A stretch of DNA of 8,059 nucleotides from CAJPPJ01 sp963536495 (lineage in GTDB: Bacteria; Bacillota_I; Bacilli_A; RF39; UBA660): positions 1 through 8,059 of the forward strand of contig CAUTAF010000020.1 in assembly GCA_963536495.1 (NCBI GenBank), in the 5' to 3' direction. Under the pieces are notes generated by a model. That model saw only the letters and a program-made list of their open reading frames with translations. It was not told the origin of the DNA and did no database searches. The stretch's first letter is position 1. Every line of letters begins with the position of its first letter. The position numbers were made by a program, and so were the translations under genes. Positions 6,101 through 8,059 of this stretch are shown here, in pieces.

Positions 6101-7248
6101 TTATTTTTACTTAAATTTAATATTTCTAGTTTAACATTATTTTCTAACTCTAAACTTTCTAACTCGCTTCCAGTTACTCTAAGTGTCTTTAAATTAACAT
6201 TATTTTTTAAATCTAAAGTTTTTATCTTATTGTCTTCTAATTTAAGTGTTTTTAAATTAATATTTTTACTAAAATCTATTTTATTATTTTCTTTAAAAAC
6301 AGAAAAATAACCAAATAATTCTACATTTTCTAAATTAAGATTATTAGTAAAGTCTATATTTTTTTTAAAATTAGATATTGAAAGCGTTATAGTTTTTAAT
6401 TTTAATAATTTAGTTAAATTAATTGTTTTAATAGGATTCTTCTCCAACTTTAGTTCTTCTAAATTAACTGAATTTGTTAAATCAATAGTAGTTATACCGC
6501 TATCTTCTAAATTTAATATTTTTAAGCTTTTAGGTAAAAATATATTTTCTATATAAGAGTGAGACATTTCAAATGTTTCTAAGAATTTAAAATTAGATAA
6601 ATCTAAATTTCCATCATATCTTTTTCCAATGATATGTTTTATTTTATTATTTTGAGGAAAAGTTATATTTGTTATAGTTTTGGAAATTGTACCAGATTGA
6701 TTAAAATAAATAACTTCCAAATTTTTATTGTAACTAAAGTCTATATTATCATTATCTAGGTATAAATTACCTGATAAAGCTGCTTTTAAATTAGATAAAT
6801 ATTCTACACCTTCTAAAGTATAAACAGTATTTTTATAATCGTATGGTATTAAAATCCTTAACTTATCTAAATCTTCTTTAGAGATTTTTTCTTTTTCTTT
6901 TTGTTCAAGTTGTTCTTCTGTAATTATTGCTCCAAAATCAGGATTTTCTTGATAATCCTTTGTTTCATAATATTTTTTTATATAATTAGCATCTTCCATA
7001 TGTTCCTTATAAATATTGTAATCATATGCTCCAGAATTATATTGGTCTTCTCCACACTTATTTCTCATTATACAAAGAAGAACTCCTCTTCTTAAGTTTT
7101 CATCTGGAAAAGCTTCTTTATAAGTTACATTATAATTTAACTCTTTTAGTTTTTTATTATTTGTATTTGGTTTTAAGATAAATAATAAAAAAGATGTTAT
7201 TAATACCAATAACACTACAAAAACAATTAATAACTTTTTATTTTTCAT
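3178..7248 (-). CDS. Large cell-wall-anchored surface protein: LRR array, Ig-like, two Rib-like/TSP3 modules, helical stalk, NPNTG
   Basis: A 1356-residue extracellular protein, probably an adhesin or binding protein. Residues 5-26 are a hydrophobic signal/membrane segment. A cap (about 40-155, AFPDENLRRGVLL, with C59 and C65) precedes about 14 leucine-rich repeats of mostly 21-22 residues (about 160-520, for example LKTLKLEDNKIKTLDLKNN). An Ig-like beta domain follows (about 525-600). Two tandem modules come next, 604-858 and 868-1100. Each has a Rib-like part ending FDIPIN, a part with LPxGL and G-x-I-D-Y, and a thrombospondin-type-3 aspartate loop (DRDFDGIPD, DTDKDGIAD) expected to bind calcium. 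Residues 1105-1320 form a charged helical stalk, FIVAR-like near 1215-1255. NPNTG (1325-1329), a hydrophobic stretch and KKKKSYIR complete a sorting signal. AGAGG stands 6 bases before the ATG. Module A has an odd Cys/Pro-rich insertion. Ligand unknown. Confidence 0.93.
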   Translation of the reverse strand: MKNKKLLIVFVVLLVLITSFLLFILKPNTNNKKLKELNYNVTYKEAFPDENLRRGVLLCIMRNKCGEDQYNSGAYDYNIYKEHMEDANYIKKYYETKDYQENPDFGAIITEEQLEQKEKEKISKEDLDKLRILIPYDYKNTVYTLEGVEYLSNLKAALSGNLYLDNDNIDFSYNKNLEVIYFNQSGTISKTITNITFPQNNKIKHIIGKRYDGNLDLSNFKFLETFEMSHSYIENIFLPKSLKILNLEDSGITTIDLTNSVNLEELKLEKNPIKTINLTKLLKLKTITLSISNFKKNIDFTNNLNLENVELFGYFSVFKENNKIDFSKNINLKTLKLEDNKIKTLDLKNNVNLKTLRVTGSELESLELENNVKLEILNLSKNNITELDISKNINLKELIVNKNKISNLKLTSEKIEKLDLSDNKNLKNIDVRNLGNLKYINLNDTTLKEDTIDFSHNPNLEEVYIEGDSIKIDNLDFSNNPNLKVLKVLSQLKTLNIEKNTLLNNATLKIDNNHITNIKFPTTLIDGTNQTIYLKVKKDTDVEIPVYLNNEKLYISNRSFFTRQGDKYRFNEVGIYKVSLSKTINNFSYYLYINIEVTEDDVDFVPSIVDQKAAGYMPLINEEIKVDDIKRIIKNLPKDIKDFEIISPNPTKFEKKGKNILKIKIVFNDNKTKTFDIPINIYEPKYNYFDFSHQINDEEEKFDFSKSPDPSNKKFYIPCGVNLIERKNIEYIRKRRTPPGLPSPPCGCDEEENFIKIEDVKPISYEYFDLPKGLNADFNGLSGKIDYEFKENEKEHNFYIKYKEIGNVYTIEENIKLKLLRDRDFDGIPDINDDDVDGDGFTDIEELAKGSNPYDKNSTPNNVINVLQDTEASRFKPIIEQKDYKPLFNDKITSEEIKKVITNLPVDIKNLEILKIFRSNTSEYTKIKVAVSITFKDNSKKEFDIPINTYKEEFLTSRLKLEYKTILEGKKLDVNISRIYDKEEHIDENNFIKYVKDKYKYYSYREYYGELPNGLIYNSNSVNGVIDYNFYGNNEEKHFNIDYFEISNHYGFNMTKFEIGLLRDTDKDGIADKDDDDKDGDGVSNDIEIANGSDPYNKNIIPGMSKKEVLNVLVNDLEKLINDSENNSFDTKNKLDVDKFKAEKLRHAIELLKETKESYNNTTLDDDIEKLIKKVREEIEFLKEQLNYVKDKANFEELDKELSNVLEKEDYYDEEIFKEYLELIKAAKNLSRDTATQYEVYKLWKDLVDKRESLKLDKTKFLNQIEEINEKLSNVKCTDNECSYIKEKILELYNGSLSCEYLTIEEIIEIINKSNKLLKNYKFTNPNTGIKTYSIIILLIIFISYIVFKKKKSYIR
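3949..5439 (-). repeat. Tandem duplicated Rib-like/LPxGL/TSP3 module inside the surface protein
   Basis: Residues 604-858 (5439-4675) and 868-1100 (4647-3949) of the large protein align along their length. Paired landmarks are LINEEIKVDDIKRIIKNLP with LFNDKITSEEIKKVITNLP, FDIPIN in both, LPKGL with LPNGL, KLLRDRDFDGIPD with GLLRDTDKDGIAD, and GSNPYDKN with GSDPYNKN. The copies have diverged enough that they are recognisable at protein level and less so in DNA. Only the first copy carries the Cys/Pro-rich insertion. Confidence 0.75.
5689..6810 (-). repeat. Leucine-rich-repeat array within the surface protein
   Basis: Residues about 147-520 form successive repeats, regular at 21 residues for units starting L242, L263, L332, L353 and L374, and somewhat longer at L284, L306, L437 and L460. 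The typical unit is L-K-x-L-x-L-x-x-N-x-I-x-x-L-D-L-x-x-N-x-N. Such arrays form curved beta solenoids used for protein binding. The plus strand shows the repeats as recurring TCTAAATTAA-like segments, which are coding and not a separate element. Confidence 0.8.
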
Positions 7249-7268
7249 AAGAGACCTCTATTATCTTT

Positions 7269-7295
7269 ATTATATATATATATATATATAAGCAA
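7269..7295 (-). promoter_or_regulatory. Promoter of the large surface-protein gene with a TA-tract spacer
   Basis: On the minus strand TTGCTT (7295-7290) is followed after 15 bases by a perfect TATAAT (7274-7269). The spacer is made entirely of TA repeats. Transcription would start near 7262, giving a leader of about 14 bases containing the Shine-Dalgarno AGAGG (7259-7255). The upstream gene ends in a strong terminator only two bases before the -35, so this site should be the main promoter. One extra TA unit would bring the spacer to the optimal 17. The -35 is poor (three of six). Confidence 0.55.
7271..7290. repeat. (TA)10 dinucleotide tract
   Basis: Ten uninterrupted TA units lie between the terminator of the upstream surface gene and the start of the large surface-protein gene. 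It is the longest simple dinucleotide run in the window and overlaps the predicted promoter, so slippage could alter expression. Confidence 0.95.
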
Positions 7296-7296
7296 G

Positions 7297-7327
7297 AAAA
7301 AAGATAAAGTTATTTTAACTTTATCTT
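7297..7327 (-). terminator. Rho-independent terminator of the partial surface-protein gene
   Basis: AAGATAAAGTTA (7301-7312) and TAACTTTATCTT (7316-7327) form a perfect 12-bp stem with the loop TTT, followed on the minus strand by six Ts (7302-7297). The stop codon TAA (7323-7321) is inside the stem. Both arms are identical to those of the terminator at 3151-3184. Confidence 0.85.
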
Positions 7328-8059
7328 ACATAGTTTTTATTTCTCTTAACTACTATATAACTTACAAATATTATAAATAGTATTATTAAACTATATGTCT
7401 TTATTCCAGTTTTCGGATTTACTAAACTTTCTTTTATACTTAATAAATTGTCTATATTTTCTATAATGTCTAACATTTCTTTTTTAGTAAAAGATTCTTT
7501 ATTATATAAGTCTTTAGCTTGTTTTAATAATTTTTGAAACTCTTCTTCATTATATTTTCCACTATCTAGTACTTCTTCTAGGTCTTTTATTTTTTCTTTT
7601 AATTTACTTTTATTTATAACTAACTTATCTCTTAAGTCTTTTATATCTTTAGTTAACTTATCTACTTCTTCTTGTGTAGAATTATTTCTATCTAAGTCTT
7701 TAGCTTCTTTTATCTTATCTTTTAATACTTTAACTGTATCTTCTAAATAAAAATCTTCATCTATTTCTTTTTCTATTTCTTTATCTAGTTCTATAAAACT
7801 TGCTTTATCTCTTAGTTTATTTATTTCTTTTTTGATATCATCTATTATTTCTTTTACTTTTTCTTTTAATTTTACTAATTCAGTATCACTTGTTGTATTA
7901 TCATAAGAAGTTTTTATATTATCTTTTTCAGTTACTTTACCAGGTAAATAGTTATTTTTAAGATTATCTACATCTATTTTATTCTTAGTATCAAATGGAT
8001 TATTTTTAGTATCTTCTATTAGTTTTTCTAACTGTTTAACAAGATTATCTAACTCATCT
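7321..8059 (-). CDS. Partial cell-wall-anchored surface protein, C-terminal stalk and NPKTG sorting signal
   Basis: The frame is open from the right edge to TAA at 7323-7321, giving 245 residues; the start lies outside the window. The visible part is a highly charged Lys/Glu/Asp helical stalk, with a FIVAR-like stretch (about 110-146, AKDL then STQEEVDKL). The sorting signal NPKTG (214-218) is followed by a hydrophobic segment and the basic tail KRNKNYVR. It aligns along its length with residues about 1110-1356 of the neighbouring large protein: QLEKLIEDTKNNPFDTKN with DLEKLINDSENNSFDTKN, SYDNTTSD with SYNNTTLD, and NPKTGIKTYS with NPNTGIKTYS. The two are therefore tandem paralogues. The missing N-terminal part may hold different binding domains. 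Export and covalent attachment by a sortase are inferred from the family. Confidence 0.9.
   Translation of the reverse strand, partial: DELDNLVKQLEKLIEDTKNNPFDTKNKIDVDNLKNNYLPGKVTEKDNIKTSYDNTTSDTELVKLKEKVKEIIDDIKKEINKLRDKASFIELDKEIEKEIDEDFYLEDTVKVLKDKIKEAKDLDRNNSTQEEVDKLTKDIKDLRDKLVINKSKLKEKIKDLEEVLDSGKYNEEEFQKLLKQAKDLYNKESFTKKEMLDIIENIDNLLSIKESLVNPKTGIKTYSLIILFIIFVSYIVVKRNKNYVR

Noticed and set aside
5981..6310. Plus-strand open frame of 109 codons
   Set aside because: It is the antisense of the leucine-rich repeats, and its apparent periodicity reflects the repeat array on the other strand.
5689..6810. Repetitive plus-strand TCTAAATTAA-like segments as a possible CRISPR array or satellite
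   Set aside because: The units are imperfect, uninterrupted by unique spacers of constant length, and fully explained by codons of the leucine-rich repeats.
6901..7095. Plus-strand open frame of 64 codons, hydrophobic and membrane-like
   Set aside because: It is antisense to the Lys/Glu/Asn-rich N-terminal region of the surface protein; hydrophobicity arises automatically from complementing those codons.

Overview
The window is about three-quarters A+T or more, uses AT-rich codons throughout, and carries all of its genes on the minus strand. TGG encodes tryptophan and one gene ends in TGA inside an ATGA overlap, so the code is the standard bacterial one and not the mycoplasma code. Shine-Dalgarno sites are strong (AGAAGGAG, AGAGG, AAGGG). 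Two surface proteins end in an NPxTG-hydrophobic-basic tail of the cell-wall sorting type. Together this points to a very low-GC, Gram-positive Bacillota-type bacterium with a sortase, plausibly an uncultured host-associated lineage. The exact taxon cannot be read from the window.

Layout, following transcription from right to left. (1) 8059-7321: the 3' end of a surface protein gene (245 residues visible) with a helical stalk and an NPKTG sorting signal, closed by a terminator whose stem contains the stop codon. (2) 7297-7249: a very compact promoter in which a (TA)10 tract lies between a -35-like and a perfect -10 element. (3) 7248-3178: a 1356-residue surface protein with an N-terminal membrane/signal segment, a leucine-rich-repeat array, an Ig-like domain, two tandem modules each made of a Rib-like domain, an 'LPxGL' beta-domain and a thrombospondin-type-3 calcium loop, then a helical stalk and NPNTG. 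Its stalk, sorting signal and terminator are paralogous to those of gene (1). (4) 3150-2725: a gap of about 425 bases with no intact gene. It holds a promoter-like site with three 11-bp-spaced direct repeats, two strong Shine-Dalgarno sequences with no proper ORF, AT-rich inverted repeats, and a GC-containing hairpin terminator. (5) 2724-1124: an OmpR-type response regulator and a sensor histidine kinase, translationally coupled by ATGA. (6) 1049-1: an ABC-type ATPase with several altered catalytic motifs, overlapping by 7 bases a downstream partial gene that looks like a P-loop-less relative of the same ATPase.

The most interesting points are these. The surface-protein promoter has the architecture of known TA-repeat phase-variable promoters. 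There are two candidate response-regulator operators built from the same TCAGnAA half-site at 11-bp spacing, one just upstream of the regulator's own -10 and one at the start of the long gap. Two adjacent surface proteins share their 3' ends, a setting that could allow recombination. Finally, there is a pair of apparently inactive or strongly diverged ABC ATPases. All similarities were judged by eye; no database search or alignment program was run.
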